A stretch of 64,000 nucleotides of DNA from Halorussus aquaticus (GCF_024218795.1 NZ_CP100400.1:1054001-1118000), one strand, 5' to 3'; shown: positions 46,456 through 56,515, counted from the first letter of the stretch. Program-made: numbers and translations. The notes: generated by a model from the letters alone, not told the origin.

Positions 46456-46475
46456 AGTTTCACTTTCACTCCGGG
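46456..46475 (+). promoter_or_regulatory. 20-bp box, copy 2, before rpa3
   Basis: AGTTTCACTTTCACTCCGGG, identical to 41160-41179. It ends 40 nt before the rpa3 ATG and 11 nt before the TATA box, the place for BRE or an activator. Confidence 0.6.
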
Positions 46476-46486
46476 GACACCGAGGT

Positions 46487-46494
46487 TTTTATAC
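46487..46494 (+). promoter_or_regulatory. TATA box of the rpa3 operon
   Basis: TTTTATAC, 21 nt before ATG 46516, giving a leaderless transcript. It supports ATG 46516 as the true start. Confidence 0.65.
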
Positions 46495-46515
46495 TATAGG
46501 GCACTAACCCGTCGC

Positions 46516-47490
46516 ATGTCTCCCGAAGAAAACGACGCGGAGACGGATACAACCATGAGCGATGTGCGCCAGCACGCCGAAGAGGTACGCGAACAGTTCT
46601 CCGAACACTTGGACCTGACAGTCGAGGAGGTCGAGAAGCGCCTCGACAACCTCGTCAACGAGTACCGGGTCCCTCTCGAAGAGGCGCGACGCAGCGTCGT
46701 CAGCCACTACCTCGACGAGGCGGGACTCGAACGAGACGACATCCGTAGCGGCGGCGGTGGCTCCGAGAAGGTCAACGTCGAAGACGTGAACGAGGACGAG
46801 CAGTGGCTCAGCCTCACCGCCAAGGTCGTCGACCTCTGGGACCCTCGAAGCGACGCCGTCGGACAGGTCGGTCTGCTCGGCGACGAGACGGGCACCATCA
46901 AGTTCACCAAGTGGGCCGACTCCGACCTCCCCGAACTGGAGGAGGGGACGGTCTACCACCTCGGAAATCTCGTCTCCGACGAGTATCAGGGCGACTACTC
47001 GGTGAAACTCAACCGGACGACGACGGTCGAGGAGACCGACGAGGACATCGAAGTCGGCGACGACACCGCCGAAGTCGAAGGCGCGCTGGTGGACATCCAG
47101 AGCGGGTCGGGTCTCATCAAACGCTGTCCCGAGGAGGATTGCACGCGCGTCCTCCAGAACGGACGGTGTTCCGAACACGGCGAAGTCGAAGGCGAGTTCG
47201 ACCTCCGAATCAAGGGCGTCATCGACGACGGCACCGAGGTTCACAAGGTCATCTTCGACAAGGAAGCCACCGAGAACCTGACGGGTATCGGTCTGCAGGA
47301 AGCACAGGACATGGCGATGGACGCGCTCGACACGACCGTCGTCGCCGAAGAGATGCGCGAGAAGACCCTCGGACTGTACTACCGCGTCGCCGGACCGACG
47401 ATGGGCCGGTATCTCCTCGTGGACGAGATGGAGAAACTCGCCGGGCCGACGGACGCCGAGGACGTTCTCATCAAAGCGAGGTCGATGTGA
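46516..47490 (+). CDS. rpa3: Single-stranded DNA-binding replication protein A (RPA3-type)
   Basis: A 324-residue ssDNA-binding protein for replication and repair. A helical N-terminus is followed by an OB fold (LSLTAKVVDLWDPRSDAVGQVGLLGDETG), then a second region with the zinc finger CPEEDC, then RCSEHG (about 209-230) inside the next OB fold. The size, zinc finger and adjacent COG3390 gene match the rpa3-rpap3 pair of haloarchaea. The leaderless start is shown by the TATA box. Confidence 0.92.
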   Translation: MSPEENDAETDTTMSDVRQHAEEVREQFSEHLDLTVEEVEKRLDNLVNEYRVPLEEARRSVVSHYLDEAGLERDDIRSGGGGSEKVNVEDVNEDEQWLSLTAKVVDLWDPRSDAVGQVGLLGDETGTIKFTKWADSDLPELEEGTVYHLGNLVSDEYQGDYSVKLNRTTTVEETDEDIEVGDDTAEVEGALVDIQSGSGLIKRCPEEDCTRVLQNGRCSEHGEVEGEFDLRIKGVIDDGTEVHKVIFDKEATENLTGIGLQEAQDMAMDALDTTVVAEEMREKTLGLYYRVAGPTMGRYLLVDEMEKLAGPTDAEDVLIKARSM

Positions 47491-47491
47491 T

Positions 47492-48169
47492 ATGAGCGAG
47501 ACACCCACCCGAGAGGTCGCCCGCCGCGTGTTCGCTGGCGAGTTCAACGACGCGACCCACACGTTCAAGGAATCTGACGAAGAGCGCGCCCCGGTGTACG
47601 TCCTGTTGCCGACGGGAGTGCGGGCGAACCGCATCTTCGTCGTCGGCACGCTGACCGAGACCGAGGACGTGGGCGAGGACAGCGAGTACTGGCAGGGCCG
47701 GGTCGTGGACCCGAACGGCGACCCGTTCTTCGTCTACGCCGGGCAGTACCAGCCGGAGGCCGCGAGCATGCTTCGGGAACTCGAACCGCCCGCGTACGTC
47801 GCCATCACCGGCAAGCCGCGGACCTACGAGACCGACGACGGCAACACCAACGTCTCCGTGCGGCCCGAGTCCATCACGCTGGTCGATGCGGCCACTCGCG
47901 ACCGATGGGTGGTCGAGACGGCCGAGCAGACGCTCGACCGAATCGAGAGCTTCGACGACGAGACCAACGAGTACGCTCGGATGGCCGAGACGCAGTACGA
48001 CCTGCCGCTCGACCGCTACCACGAACTGGTCATCTCGGCGCTCGAAAGCCTCGAAGGCGAGTCGGACGGGGAGTCCGACGCGGACGACGCCGTGACCGAC
48101 GACGAGGCTGACGACGCAGGCGGTGCCGACGACGCCGAGACCGAACCGGAAGCCGAGCCACAGGCGTAG
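47492..48169 (+). CDS. rpap3: RPA-associated protein (COG3390 family)
   Basis: A 225-residue partner of RPA3, 1 bp after its stop. The family start TREVARRVFAGEFNDATHTF and YVLLPTGVRANRIFVVGTLTE are clear, with an OB fold at about 20-130. The last ~40 residues are Asp/Glu-rich. The pair is co-transcribed and its loss affects DNA repair in other haloarchaea. Confidence 0.92.
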   Translation: MSETPTREVARRVFAGEFNDATHTFKESDEERAPVYVLLPTGVRANRIFVVGTLTETEDVGEDSEYWQGRVVDPNGDPFFVYAGQYQPEAASMLRELEPPAYVAITGKPRTYETDDGNTNVSVRPESITLVDAATRDRWVVETAEQTLDRIESFDDETNEYARMAETQYDLPLDRYHELVISALESLEGESDGESDADDAVTDDEADDAGGADDAETEPEAEPQA

Positions 48170-48355
48170 GCGGCGAGACGACGAGGCGGCAGACGAATCG
48201 ACACGCGACCGACCTTCGGGGGAGGGGAACCAGAGACAGGACTACCGTAATCACGCCAGCATCGCAGAACGAACAGCCCAGCGACCGCGCTTCGAAACGC
48301 GTCGGGTGGTACCAGCACCCGGACGCTGGGCGTGCCCCGTAGTTCGAGCAGCCCA

Positions 48356-48616
48356 ATGTCCACGGATACGCCACGATTACAAGAAAGTACCGGGAGCGTC
48401 ACCGGACCGCACGACGGGAGGAACAGCGACGGCGAACTCGACCACCGCTACTGGCGGTGCGAGCGGTGCGGTCTCGAAACGACCGACCCGCGACTCCGCG
48501 AGGGATGCTTCCGATGTGCCCCGGCGCCGGAGGTCGAAGCCCGAACCGGCGACGAAGCCGGGGGCGTGGGGGAGACCGACGGAGTCGGCGAGACCGAGGG
48601 AGGACCGGATGCCTGA
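48356..48616 (+). CDS. Small zinc-finger protein
   Basis: An 86-residue protein with CERCGLETTDP and CFRC (four Cys at about 38-56), a zinc ribbon, between a polar N-terminus and an acidic Gly/Glu tail. ATG 48356 is selected because it begins the polar leader; an earlier in-frame start is less natural. Overlaps the next gene by 8 bp. Function unknown. Confidence 0.72.
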   Translation: MSTDTPRLQESTGSVTGPHDGRNSDGELDHRYWRCERCGLETTDPRLREGCFRCAPAPEVEARTGDEAGGVGETDGVGETEGGPDA

Positions 48617-48899
48617 CGAGCGCGAGTCCCCGAGCGCCGGATGGCGCGAGGTGTACCACGAGATGGAGGCCAGCGCCGACGTCGAGGACGCCACCCACCC
48701 GTGTCCGGACTGCGGTCGGACGGCCGAGAACGTCGCCAGAGACGTGTACGACTGCGAGAAACACGGTCTCTTTCGAGCCGACGCGCGAGACGACGGGACC
48801 GAGCGGTCTCGCGCCGGGGAGTCCGACGGAGACGAGCGCGACAGAGCGGACGACGACGAGACGACCAACCGCGCGCGCTGGTCGGCCGAATCGGTGTGA
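48609..48899 (+). CDS. Zinc-ribbon protein overlapping its neighbour
   Basis: A 96-residue protein with CPDCGRTAENVARDVYDCEKHGLF, which gives three Cys and one His as metal ligands, and an acidic Arg/Asp/Glu tail. The ATG lies within the end of the previous zinc-finger gene (ATGCCTGA overlap), so the two are translationally coupled. No known function. Confidence 0.72.
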   Translation: MPDERESPSAGWREVYHEMEASADVEDATHPCPDCGRTAENVARDVYDCEKHGLFRADARDDGTERSRAGESDGDERDRADDDETTNRARWSAESV

Positions 48900-48971
48900 G
48901 TACCCCGGCGGTCGGCCGCTACCGTCAGTCGTCGGTCCCGAGCAGGGTCGGGTAGCTTCGCGTCCGCCCGG

Positions 48972-49376
48972 CTATTCGCCCGCGCTCTCGGCCCCGACAA
49001 CGAGGACCGGCCGGTCGCTCTCCAGAATCACCTGCTGGGTGACGCTCCCGAACAGTGCCTTGCCGGTCGGGGTACGCTTGCGCGGCGCGAGACAGAGCAG
49101 GTCTGCCCCGACGTCGTCGGCGGTTTCGAGGACGGCCCGGGCGGCGTCGCCGCTCGATTCGGCGTAGCCGACGTCGATGGCCTGGTCTTCGAGGCGTTCG
49201 GCGGCCCGCCGGACCGCGGCGACCTGCTGTACCGACGCTCCCTCGGGATTGTCGCCGTCGAAGTCGTGGAACAGCGTCACCGCCACGTCGCCGTTTCGGG
49301 GCAGATCGACGATGGTTTCGGCTTGTTCTCTCGCGCGCTCCTCGTCGGTGCCGATCGCGGCCAAGACCCGGTACAT
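48972..49376 (-). CDS. UspA-family universal stress protein
   Basis: A 134-residue protein starting MYRVLAAIGTDEERAREQ, with the C-terminal ATP-binding-like GSVTQQVILESDRPVLVVG. Single-domain and soluble. Haloarchaea carry many Usp paralogues; role unassigned. Sits alone, convergent with the zinc-ribbon genes. Confidence 0.88.
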   Translation of the reverse strand: MYRVLAAIGTDEERAREQAETIVDLPRNGDVAVTLFHDFDGDNPEGASVQQVAAVRRAAERLEDQAIDVGYAESSGDAARAVLETADDVGADLLCLAPRKRTPTGKALFGSVTQQVILESDRPVLVVGAESAGE

Positions 49377-49491
49377 ATCTCCGCCTTCTCCTTCGTCGCG
49401 GATAAGCCGGTCTCCGATTTTCAGGTTCTGAGACTCGTTTCCCGTTTTGAAGGTGTTTCCCGGTCAACTAGCACGTGTGAGGTGACGACCG

Positions 49492-50022
49492 ATGTCCACT
49501 CGTGAACTCGAAGCGGAACTGTTCGGGCGCCACACCAACTTTCGGTACTCCGAGACGTGGGTCGGCTACGCGCTGTTCGGCCTCCGACTGGTGATGGGCT
49601 GGACGCTGTTCTACGCCGGAATCACGAAGGTGTTGGACCCGTCCTGGTCCGCGAAGGGGTTCCTGCTCCACGGGATTCCGGAGGCGAACCCCTTCGGCGG
49701 TCTCTGGACCGCGCTGGCCAACGACTGGTTGTGGCTCGTGGACCCGCTCAACCAGTGGGGGCTGACGCTGGTCGGTCTCGCGCTGCTCGCCGGGGCGTTC
49801 GTCCGGTGGAGCGCGTTCTGGGGCGCGGTGATGATGGCGTTCTACTGGGCGGCCAGCTTGCCGCTCTCTCACGCTCTCGTCGTGGACGACCACGTCGTCT
49901 ACGCAATGCTCCTGTTCGGCCTCGGGGCGTTCGGCGCGGGCCGCATCTTCGGTCTCGACCAGTACCTCGAAGACACGGAGTTCGTGAAACGGAACGGATG
50001 GCTCAAGTACCTGCTGGGCTGA
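49492..50022 (+). CDS. DoxX-family membrane protein
   Basis: A 176-residue protein with about four helices (GYALFGLRLVMGWTLFYAGITKV; LTLVGLALLAGAFVRWSAFWGAVMM and others), as in DoxX/TQO small-subunit-like proteins. A perfect GAGGTGA at 49479-49485 precedes ATG 49492. Function unknown; DoxX proteins can accompany thiosulfate or quinone oxidation. Confidence 0.85.
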   Translation: MSTRELEAELFGRHTNFRYSETWVGYALFGLRLVMGWTLFYAGITKVLDPSWSAKGFLLHGIPEANPFGGLWTALANDWLWLVDPLNQWGLTLVGLALLAGAFVRWSAFWGAVMMAFYWAASLPLSHALVVDDHVVYAMLLFGLGAFGAGRIFGLDQYLEDTEFVKRNGWLKYLLG

Positions 50023-50038
50023 CCCGCTGGCCGCGGCG

Positions 50039-51664
50039 CTACGCCAGCGACTCGCCGAGCGCGTCCTCGACGCGCTCCTCCAGCAACCCCGACGCGACGA
50101 GCGCGTCGGCGGTCTGTATCTCCTCGTGGAGCGGCCGGTCCTCCGCGAGCGGGGGGACGGCGTCCCTGACCGCCTCGTAGGTCGCCTCGGTGCCGACGCC
50201 GTGGGCGAGGTCGTCGCCGACGAACTCCGCGGCCTGCGCGCCGCAGAGCAGTTCGATTCCGACCACCGTAATCGCGTTCTCGACCGCACCACGGGCGTCG
50301 AAGGCGCTCTGGGCGCTCATGCTCACGTGGTCCTCCTGATTCCCGCTGACCGGCGTGTTGTCCATCGAGGGCCGCCCGGTCGCGCGGTTCTCGTTCAGGA
50401 GCGCGGCCGCGGTGTACTGGGCTATCATGTAGCCCGAGCGCAGGCCGCTGCCCTCGGTCAGGAACGGCGGCAGGTGGGACTCCTGCACGTTCGGGTTGAG
50501 CATCCGGTCCACGCGGCGCTCGCAGATGGCGGCCAGTTCGGTGACCGCGTTGGTGAGGTAGTCCAGCGGGAGCGCCAGCGGGTCGCCGTGGAAGTTCCCG
50601 CCCGAGAGGACGGCGGCGTTCTCGGTGCCCGACGCACGGTCGTCGGCCTCCGCCGCGTCGAAGATGAGCGGGTTGTCGGTCGCGCTGTTCAACTCGACTT
50701 CCACGGCCTCCCGGAGGTGCCGTATCGCGTCTCGGACCGCGCCGTGGACCTGCGGCAGGCACCGAATCGAGTAGGCGTCCTGCACCCGGTCGCAGTTCCG
50801 GTGGGACTCCACGATTTCGGAGTCGGCCGTGAGGCGCTTGACGTTCCGCGCGCTCTCGGCGTGACCCCGATGGGGGCGGACGCGGGCGATGGAGTCGTCG
50901 GCGGACGCGGTGGTGCCCATCGTCACCTCGGTCGTGAGCGCGCCCGCGGCGTCGGCGGCCCGGACGGCGCGCTCGGCGTCCACGACTGCGAGCGCGGCCA
51001 GTCCCGCCGAGAGTTGCGTCCCGTTGATGAGCGCGAGACCCTCCTTCGCGCGGAGCGTGAGCGGTTCGAGGTCGGCGGCGGCGAGCGCTTCGTCGCCGGG
51101 CAGTCGCTCGGTCTGCGATTCGCCGTCCTCCGTCTCGGTTTCCACCTCCGCCTCGCCCTCCCCGACGAGGACGAGCGCGAGGTGCGCCAGCGGCGCGAGG
51201 TCGCCGCTCGCGCCGAGGCTTCCGCGTGACTTCACCACCGGGTGGACGCGCTCGTTGAGCATCGTCACGAGGTGGTCCACCACGACTTCCCGGACGCCCG
51301 AGTGGCCCTTGGCGAGGGCGTTGACCCGACCGAGCAGCATCGCACGGACTTCCTCGGTGGTCAGTTCGCGGCCCGCGCCCGCGGCGTGGCTCCTGACGAG
51401 GTTCAACTGCAACTGTTCGATGTCCTCGCGGGGGATGCGCTGGTCCACGAGTTCGCCGAAACCGGTGTTGAGTCCGTAGACGACCTCCCCGCTCTCGACT
51501 ACTTCTTCGACGCGCTCGCGGGCGACTCTGACCTTCTCTCGGGTCTCCTCGGTCACCACGACCGGCGCGTCGTGGCGGGCGACCCGAGCGACGTCCTCGG
51601 GCACGAGGGTCTCGCCGTCGGCGCGTACCGGTTCCGATTCGGAGTCGAAACTCGACTCAGGCAC
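50039..51664 (-). CDS. hutH: Histidine ammonia-lyase
   Basis: First enzyme of histidine breakdown, giving urocanate and ammonia. It has 541 residues. The self-formed MIO cofactor arises from Ala-Ser-Gly at 152-154 in GSLGASGDLAPLAH. The N-terminal YGLNTGFG and the later QEDHVSMSAQ are conserved. Its start overlaps the hutI 3' end by 8 bp. Last gene of the overlapping operon. Confidence 0.97.
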   Translation of the reverse strand: MPESSFDSESEPVRADGETLVPEDVARVARHDAPVVVTEETREKVRVARERVEEVVESGEVVYGLNTGFGELVDQRIPREDIEQLQLNLVRSHAAGAGRELTTEEVRAMLLGRVNALAKGHSGVREVVVDHLVTMLNERVHPVVKSRGSLGASGDLAPLAHLALVLVGEGEAEVETETEDGESQTERLPGDEALAAADLEPLTLRAKEGLALINGTQLSAGLAALAVVDAERAVRAADAAGALTTEVTMGTTASADDSIARVRPHRGHAESARNVKRLTADSEIVESHRNCDRVQDAYSIRCLPQVHGAVRDAIRHLREAVEVELNSATDNPLIFDAAEADDRASGTENAAVLSGGNFHGDPLALPLDYLTNAVTELAAICERRVDRMLNPNVQESHLPPFLTEGSGLRSGYMIAQYTAAALLNENRATGRPSMDNTPVSGNQEDHVSMSAQSAFDARGAVENAITVVGIELLCGAQAAEFVGDDLAHGVGTEATYEAVRDAVPPLAEDRPLHEEIQTADALVASGLLEERVEDALGESLA

Positions 51665-52907
51665 GGTGGACCACCTCCCCGTCCTTCAGGACCGCCTCGA
51701 CCGCGTTCACGCCGAAGTTGTACGGCACGTGGACGTACGTCGGGGCGTCGAGGACCGCCAAGTCGCCGGGCGACCCCGCTTGGAGGGTGCCGACGTTCTC
51801 CGGTAAGTCGAGCGCGGCGGCCGCGTTCGTAGTCGAGGCGACGAGCGACTCGGCGGGGGTCAGTCCCATCTCGACGCACGAGAGGGAGGCGGCGAACCCC
51901 ATGCTCTGACTGTAGCAGTTGGGGTTGAAGTCGGTCGCTATCGCCACGTCGGCCCCGGCGTCGAGGAAGGCCCGCGCGTCGGCGTACGCCGCGCCGAGAC
52001 CGAACGCCGTGCCGGGAAGCAGGACCGGCACTACGTCGCTCTCCACGAGCGCCGCGACGTCCTCCTCGGTCGAGTGGAGCAGGTGGTCGGCGCTGGCGGC
52101 CCCGACCTCCGCGGCCAACTGGGTCCCGCCGATGTGGGCGAGTTCCTCGGCGTGGACTTTCGGCGTCATGCCCGCGTCCGTTCCGGCCTCCAAGACGCGA
52201 CGGGACTGCGCCACGTCGAAGACGCCCTCCTCGCAGAACACGTCGCAGAACTCCGCGATGCCCTGCGACTCGACCGCGGGAATCTGATCGTCCACGACCT
52301 CCTCGACGTACTCGTCGGTCTCTCGGCCCTCCGGCACGGCGTGAGCGCCCATGAACGTCGGGACCACGTCCACGGGGTGGCGGTCGTCGGCCCGGTCGAT
52401 GACCTCCAGCATCCGGAGTTCCGTCTCGGTGTCGAGACCGTACCCCGACTTCACCTCGACCGTGGTGGTCCCGTGGGCGAGCATCGTGTCGAGGTGGCCC
52501 AGCAGGTTGTCGAGCAGTTCCTCGTCTCCGGCCTCGCGGGTCGCCCTGACCGTCCGGAGGATGCCGCCGCCCTCCTCCATGATGTCTTGGTACGTCTTGC
52601 CCCGCAGTTTGGCTTCGAACTCGTCGGAGCGGTCGCCCGCGAACAGCGCGTGGGTGTGGGGGTCCACGAACCCCGGAATCACCGACTTCCCGCTGGCGTC
52701 GATGGCGTGCTCGGCGTTCTCGGGCGGGAACTCGCGGGTGACCGGACCGGTCGCCCCCACGCGAGCGACTTCGCCGTCCTCCACCGCGACGGCGGCGTCG
52801 GTGTAGATGCCGAGTTCGTCCTCGTCGATTTCGCCGTCTCCGGCGTCCTCGGCGGATTCGAGCGTCACGATTTCGGCCGCGTCGTGGACGACTGCTGTCA
52901 GCGTCAT
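51657..52907 (-). CDS. hutI: Imidazolonepropionase
   Basis: Metal amidohydrolase that opens 4-imidazolone-5-propionate to formiminoglutamate. It has 416 residues. Metal ligands are in [19 protein letters not shown] and the later [12 protein letters not shown]; the family [13 protein letters not shown] and [13 protein letters not shown] segments are present. ATG 52907 overlaps the hutG stop by 4 bp. Third in transcription order. Confidence 0.96.
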   Translation of the reverse strand: MTLTAVVHDAAEIVTLESAEDAGDGEIDEDELGIYTDAAVAVEDGEVARVGATGPVTREFPPENAEHAIDASGKSVIPGFVDPHTHALFAGDRSDEFEAKLRGKTYQDIMEEGGGILRTVRATREAGDEELLDNLLGHLDTMLAHGTTTVEVKSGYGLDTETELRMLEVIDRADDRHPVDVVPTFMGAHAVPEGRETDEYVEEVVDDQIPAVESQGIAEFCDVFCEEGVFDVAQSRRVLEAGTDAGMTPKVHAEELAHIGGTQLAAEVGAASADHLLHSTEEDVAALVESDVVPVLLPGTAFGLGAAYADARAFLDAGADVAIATDFNPNCYSQSMGFAASLSCVEMGLTPAESLVASTTNAAAALDLPENVGTLQAGSPGDLAVLDAPTYVHVPYNFGVNAVEAVLKDGEVVHRA

Positions 52908-53932
52908 CGTCGTCCCTCCGTGCCGCGAGCGCCGTCGGACTCGCCCGGTCGGGCGCTCAGCAGGTGCGCGATGGCTCGCGCCCCGGCGGTCGCGGTCAGG
53001 TTCGTCGCGCCCGATTCGAGCGGCGGCGCGCACTCCACGACCTCGAACCCGGCGAGGCGGTCCTCGTTGTCTCGCGGGTTCCCCGCTCGACTGTCCGAGG
53101 CGCGTTGCGCCCCGCTAGCGAGCAGTCGCAGGGTCCGGAACAGTTCCCGGGTCGTGATGCCGCCGGGCGTGGGCGCGCTCACGCCGGGCGCGGCCGAGGC
53201 GTCCAGCACGTCGAGGTCCACGCTGACGTAGAGGCGGTCCACGTCGCCCATCGCGTCGAGCGCGCGGTCGATGGCCGCCACCTCGTCGTCGCCGACCTCC
53301 TCGGCGGTGACGACTTCGCCGCCCCGTTCGCGGACGTACTCCGCGTATCCGGTCGAGGTCTCGAAGTGACGCGCGCCGACGCAGGCGTAGGCGTCGAGTC
53401 CGTCCTCGTAGAGTTGGCGGTAGGGCGTCCCGCTGGTCGGTCCCCGGTCCTCGCGGACCTCCCGCACGTCGAGGTGAGCGTCGAAGTTGATTACGCCGAG
53501 CGTTCCCTCGTCGAGCAGGGGCGCGGCGTTCGGGTAGGTCATCGAGTTGTCGCCGCCGAGGAACACCGGGAAGGCGCCGGTGTCGTGGACTCGCTCGGTG
53601 ACGGTCCGGACGCGCTCCTGCAGGTCGGCGACCGACCCGGAGTCGGACTGTCCGTCTCCCAGCGTCACGTCGCCGAGGTCCGCGACCGACCCGACCGGTC
53701 CGGCGTCGAAGTGGTGGGTCTTCGTGCCCGCGAGGTGCTGGCGGAGCGCGGCCGGTCCCTCGCTCGCGCCCTTCCGGCCGATGACCGCCCGGTCGAACGG
53801 TTCGCCGACCAGTGCGGCGTCGAAGCGGTCGGCGTCGGCGATGCTCGCGAGTTCGACCACGTGGCCGAACTGTTCGTCGTTGGAGTCGTTTGAGGGTCCC
53901 ATCCAGTCGTGAGTTCGTCGGAGTTCGGTCAT
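52904..53932 (-). CDS. hutG: Formimidoylglutamase (arginase family)
   Basis: Hydrolyses N-formimidoyl-glutamate to glutamate and formamide with a dinuclear metal site. It has 342 residues. DAHLD is at 151-155 and SVDLD at 237-241, both ligand motifs. The first ligand motif reads GGDNS (126-130), with Asn129 in place of the usual His. The 4-bp overlaps with hutU and hutI and the operon position support hutG. Confidence 0.9.
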   Translation of the reverse strand: MTELRRTHDWMGPSNDSNDEQFGHVVELASIADADRFDAALVGEPFDRAVIGRKGASEGPAALRQHLAGTKTHHFDAGPVGSVADLGDVTLGDGQSDSGSVADLQERVRTVTERVHDTGAFPVFLGGDNSMTYPNAAPLLDEGTLGVINFDAHLDVREVREDRGPTSGTPYRQLYEDGLDAYACVGARHFETSTGYAEYVRERGGEVVTAEEVGDDEVAAIDRALDAMGDVDRLYVSVDLDVLDASAAPGVSAPTPGGITTRELFRTLRLLASGAQRASDSRAGNPRDNEDRLAGFEVVECAPPLESGATNLTATAGARAIAHLLSARPGESDGARGTEGRR

Positions 53933-55782
53933 TCTCTGTCCCGCATCGGTACCGCGACGTTCGACTCGTCGGCCTCCGCGAGCGCCTCGTCGTACCCCGC
54001 GTCGGCGTGGCGGATCACCCCCGTTCCGGGGTCGGTGGTGAACACCCGCCGGGCCTTCTCGGCCGCGAGGTCCGACCCGTCGAGCACGACGTGGTTGTTG
54101 GCGTGGAGCGCGTTGCCGATGCCGACCCCGCCGCCGTCGTGGACCGACACGATGTCGGCCCCGGCCGCGCAGTTCAGCAGGGCGTTCAGGATGGGCCAGT
54201 CGGCGACCGCGTCTGAGCCGTCGCGCATGGCCTCCGTCTCGCGGTTGGGGCTGGCGACGCTCCCCGCGTCGAGGTGGTCGCGCGTGACGACCACCGGGGC
54301 CGAGATGTCGCCCTCGGCGACCAGTTCGTTGATTCGGAGGGCGAACCGGGCGCGCTCGGTGAGGCCGTCGGGGTCGTCGCCCGCTCCGGCGGTCGTACCG
54401 CCTCCGTCTCGATGCTCCTCCGGAGCATCGCCCGCTTGATAGCCCAACCAGCAGACTCTGGAGGGGAGCCCCTGAAACTCGACCTGCTCCTGTGCGAGGT
54501 CTATCCAGCGGTGGAGGTTCTCCTTCTCGGGGAACAACTCCTTCACCGCCTCGTCGGTCCGGTGGATGTCCTCCTCGTCGCCCGACAGCGCGGCCCACCT
54601 GAACGGTCCCTTCCCGCGGCAGAACAGCGGGCGGATGTACGCCGGGACGAACCCGGGGTAGTCGAACGCCTCGTCCATCCCGCGGTGGTCCTCGACCTGT
54701 CCGCGGATGTTGTTGCCGTACTCGAAGGCGACTGCGCCCTCGTCCTGCATGTCGAGGATTCCCTGCACGTGGCGCTCCATCGTGTCGAGGCTCTCCTCGA
54801 CGTACGTCTCGGGGTCCTCCTCGCGGAGTTCGTCGGCCTCCGCGACCGTGTAGCCCGAGGGGTAGTAGCCCTCCAACTCGTCGTGGGCGCTGGTCTGGTC
54901 GGTGACCACGTCGGGGACGAAATCGCGTTCGAGCATCCCCTCCAGCATGTCGGCGGCGTTGACGTGGACGCCGACCGAATAGGGTTCGCCCGCCTCGGCG
55001 GCCGCTTGGGCCTTCTCGATGGCCTCGTCGAGGTCGTCGGTCTTCTCCTGACAGTACCCCGTCTCGATGCGGCGGTCGATGCGCTCCTCGTCTACCTCCG
55101 CCGCGATGCAGACCCCGTGGTTCATCGTGACTGCGAGGGGTTGCGCCCCGCCCATCCCGCCGAGTCCGCCCGTCACGACGATTTTGCCGCGGAGACCGTC
55201 GTCGTCGGGGTAGTGCTGTTCGGCGAGTTCGGCCAGCGTCTCGTAGGTGCCCTGAATGATGCCCTGCGTGCCGATGTAGGCCCACGACCCCGCGGTCATC
55301 TGACCGTACATGATGAGTCCCTTCGCCTCCAACTCGTGGAAGTGGTCCCAGTTGTCCCACTTGCCGACGAGGTTGGAGTTGGCGATGAGGACGCGGGGCG
55401 CTCGCTCGTGGGTCCGGAACCGCCCGACTGGCTTCCCGGACTGGACCAACAGGGTCTCCTCGTCGTCCAACTCGCGTAACTCCGCCAGAATCGCGTCGTA
55501 GGCGTCCCACGACCGCGCGGCCCGGCCGGTGCCGCCGTAGACGACCAATTCCTCCGGTTTCTCCGCGACTTCCGGGTCGAGGTTGTTGTTCAGCATCCGG
55601 AGCGCGGCCTCCTGTCGCCACCCCTCGCACTCGATGTCGGTCCCGGTCGGCGCGCCCCGGTACTCCTTCCACTGGTCGCTGGGTTCGCCGACGCTCCACT
55701 CGGCCCCCTCGTTCGCTTCTTCGGTGGCTTGCTCGGTATCGCCCCGTTCTTCGTCGGTCTGTTCCGGTTGGCCTTCGCTCAT
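53929..55782 (-). CDS. hutU: Urocanate hydratase
   Basis: Second enzyme of the pathway, converting urocanate to imidazolonepropionate with bound NAD+. It has 617 residues; a Glu/Thr-rich N-terminal extension (about 1-45) and a Gly/Asp insert near residue 465 explain the extra length over ~560. The NAD-binding [13 protein letters not shown] and the conserved FKG-like [11 protein letters not shown] and [12 protein letters not shown] are seen. ATG 55782 is chosen; nine extra upstream codons start at GTG-like codons. First gene of the hutUGIH operon. Confidence 0.96.
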   Translation of the reverse strand: MSEGQPEQTDEERGDTEQATEEANEGAEWSVGEPSDQWKEYRGAPTGTDIECEGWRQEAALRMLNNNLDPEVAEKPEELVVYGGTGRAARSWDAYDAILAELRELDDEETLLVQSGKPVGRFRTHERAPRVLIANSNLVGKWDNWDHFHELEAKGLIMYGQMTAGSWAYIGTQGIIQGTYETLAELAEQHYPDDDGLRGKIVVTGGLGGMGGAQPLAVTMNHGVCIAAEVDEERIDRRIETGYCQEKTDDLDEAIEKAQAAAEAGEPYSVGVHVNAADMLEGMLERDFVPDVVTDQTSAHDELEGYYPSGYTVAEADELREEDPETYVEESLDTMERHVQGILDMQDEGAVAFEYGNNIRGQVEDHRGMDEAFDYPGFVPAYIRPLFCRGKGPFRWAALSGDEEDIHRTDEAVKELFPEKENLHRWIDLAQEQVEFQGLPSRVCWLGYQAGDAPEEHRDGGGTTAGAGDDPDGLTERARFALRINELVAEGDISAPVVVTRDHLDAGSVASPNRETEAMRDGSDAVADWPILNALLNCAAGADIVSVHDGGGVGIGNALHANNHVVLDGSDLAAEKARRVFTTDPGTGVIRHADAGYDEALAEADESNVAVPMRDRE

Positions 55783-55839
55783 ACTCCAGTGTTCGGGCGC
55801 GAGACGCAAATAGCTGAATACCGCCTCAAGGAGGGTACT

Positions 55840-55854
55840 TTAAGTGCTATCGCG
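55840..55854 (+). promoter_or_regulatory. TATA region of the hut regulator gene
   Basis: TTAAGTGCTATCGCG, 31 nt before ATG 55871. It is nearly identical to TTAAGTGGTATCGCG at 60111-60125. Confidence 0.45.
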
Positions 55855-55870
55855 ACCGCTTCTCCGGTAG

Positions 55871-56515
55871 ATGCACGAAGCGGTCATCGGAATCGAACAT
55901 CCCGGCGCGTACGCCGACGCTACCGCGGGCACCGACACGACGGTCGAACTCTGGTGCAACGACCACTGCGACCTCCTGCACGTCGGCGGTGCGGGCGGCG
56001 AGGCGGTCGTCGCACACGTCGAGGACGCCGTGGGGGTCCGCGAGCGAATCGTAGAGGGCGACGAGCGACTGCTCATCACCGACGACTGCCTGAAAGAGCG
56101 CGGCGACGACCCCATCGAGGCGACGCTGGCCGTCCACGACTGCCTCCTCGTCCCGCCGCTCAGGTACGCCGAGGGCCGGAAGTGGTGTCGGGTGCTGGCG
56201 CTCGACCCGGCGAACCTCACCGCGTTCTACCGGGACGTGGCGGCGGAGTTCCCGGTCGTCGTGGAGTCGAAGCGCGAGGTGCGGTCGGTCAGGGCCGACA
56301 GACCGCTGCTCACGTTCGACTCGGCCCTGCCGGACCTCTCCGACCGCCAGCGCGAGGTGCTGGTGACCGCCACCGAGATGGGCTACTACCGGATTCCTCG
56401 GGACGCGACGACCGCCGAAATCGCGGCCGCGGTGGGCGTCGAACGCCGGACGGCCGAGGAACACCTCCGGCGCGCCGAGAACAAACTCCTGCGGTCGTTC
56501 GCGGAAACCCTGTGA
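55871..56515 (+). CDS. HTH-10 (Bat-like) regulator, probably of the hut operon
   Basis: A 214-residue protein with a haloarchaeal bacterio-opsin-activator-type C-terminal HTH (about 150-214: LSDRQREVLVTATEMGYYRIPRDATTAEIAAAVGVERRTAEEHLRRAENKL). The N-terminal half is an unassigned sensory domain (HEAVIGIEHPGAYADAT). It is divergent from hutU with 88 bp between them, the normal place for a dedicated regulator. Histidine or urocanate sensing is inferred. Confidence 0.82.
   Translation: MHEAVIGIEHPGAYADATAGTDTTVELWCNDHCDLLHVGGAGGEAVVAHVEDAVGVRERIVEGDERLLITDDCLKERGDDPIEATLAVHDCLLVPPLRYAEGRKWCRVLALDPANLTAFYRDVAAEFPVVVESKREVRSVRADRPLLTFDSALPDLSDRQREVLVTATEMGYYRIPRDATTAEIAAAVGVERRTAEEHLRRAENKLLRSFAETL

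Noticed and set aside
48170..48355. Possible additional gene between rpap3 and the zinc-finger pair
   Set aside because: Overlapping frames are short, Arg-rich and without start signals; only promoter sequence is likely.
52904..55699. Open frame joining HutG and the antiphase of hutU as one 931-residue protein
   Set aside because: Upstream of residue ~590 the frame is an Arg-rich shadow of hutU; HutG starts at 53932.
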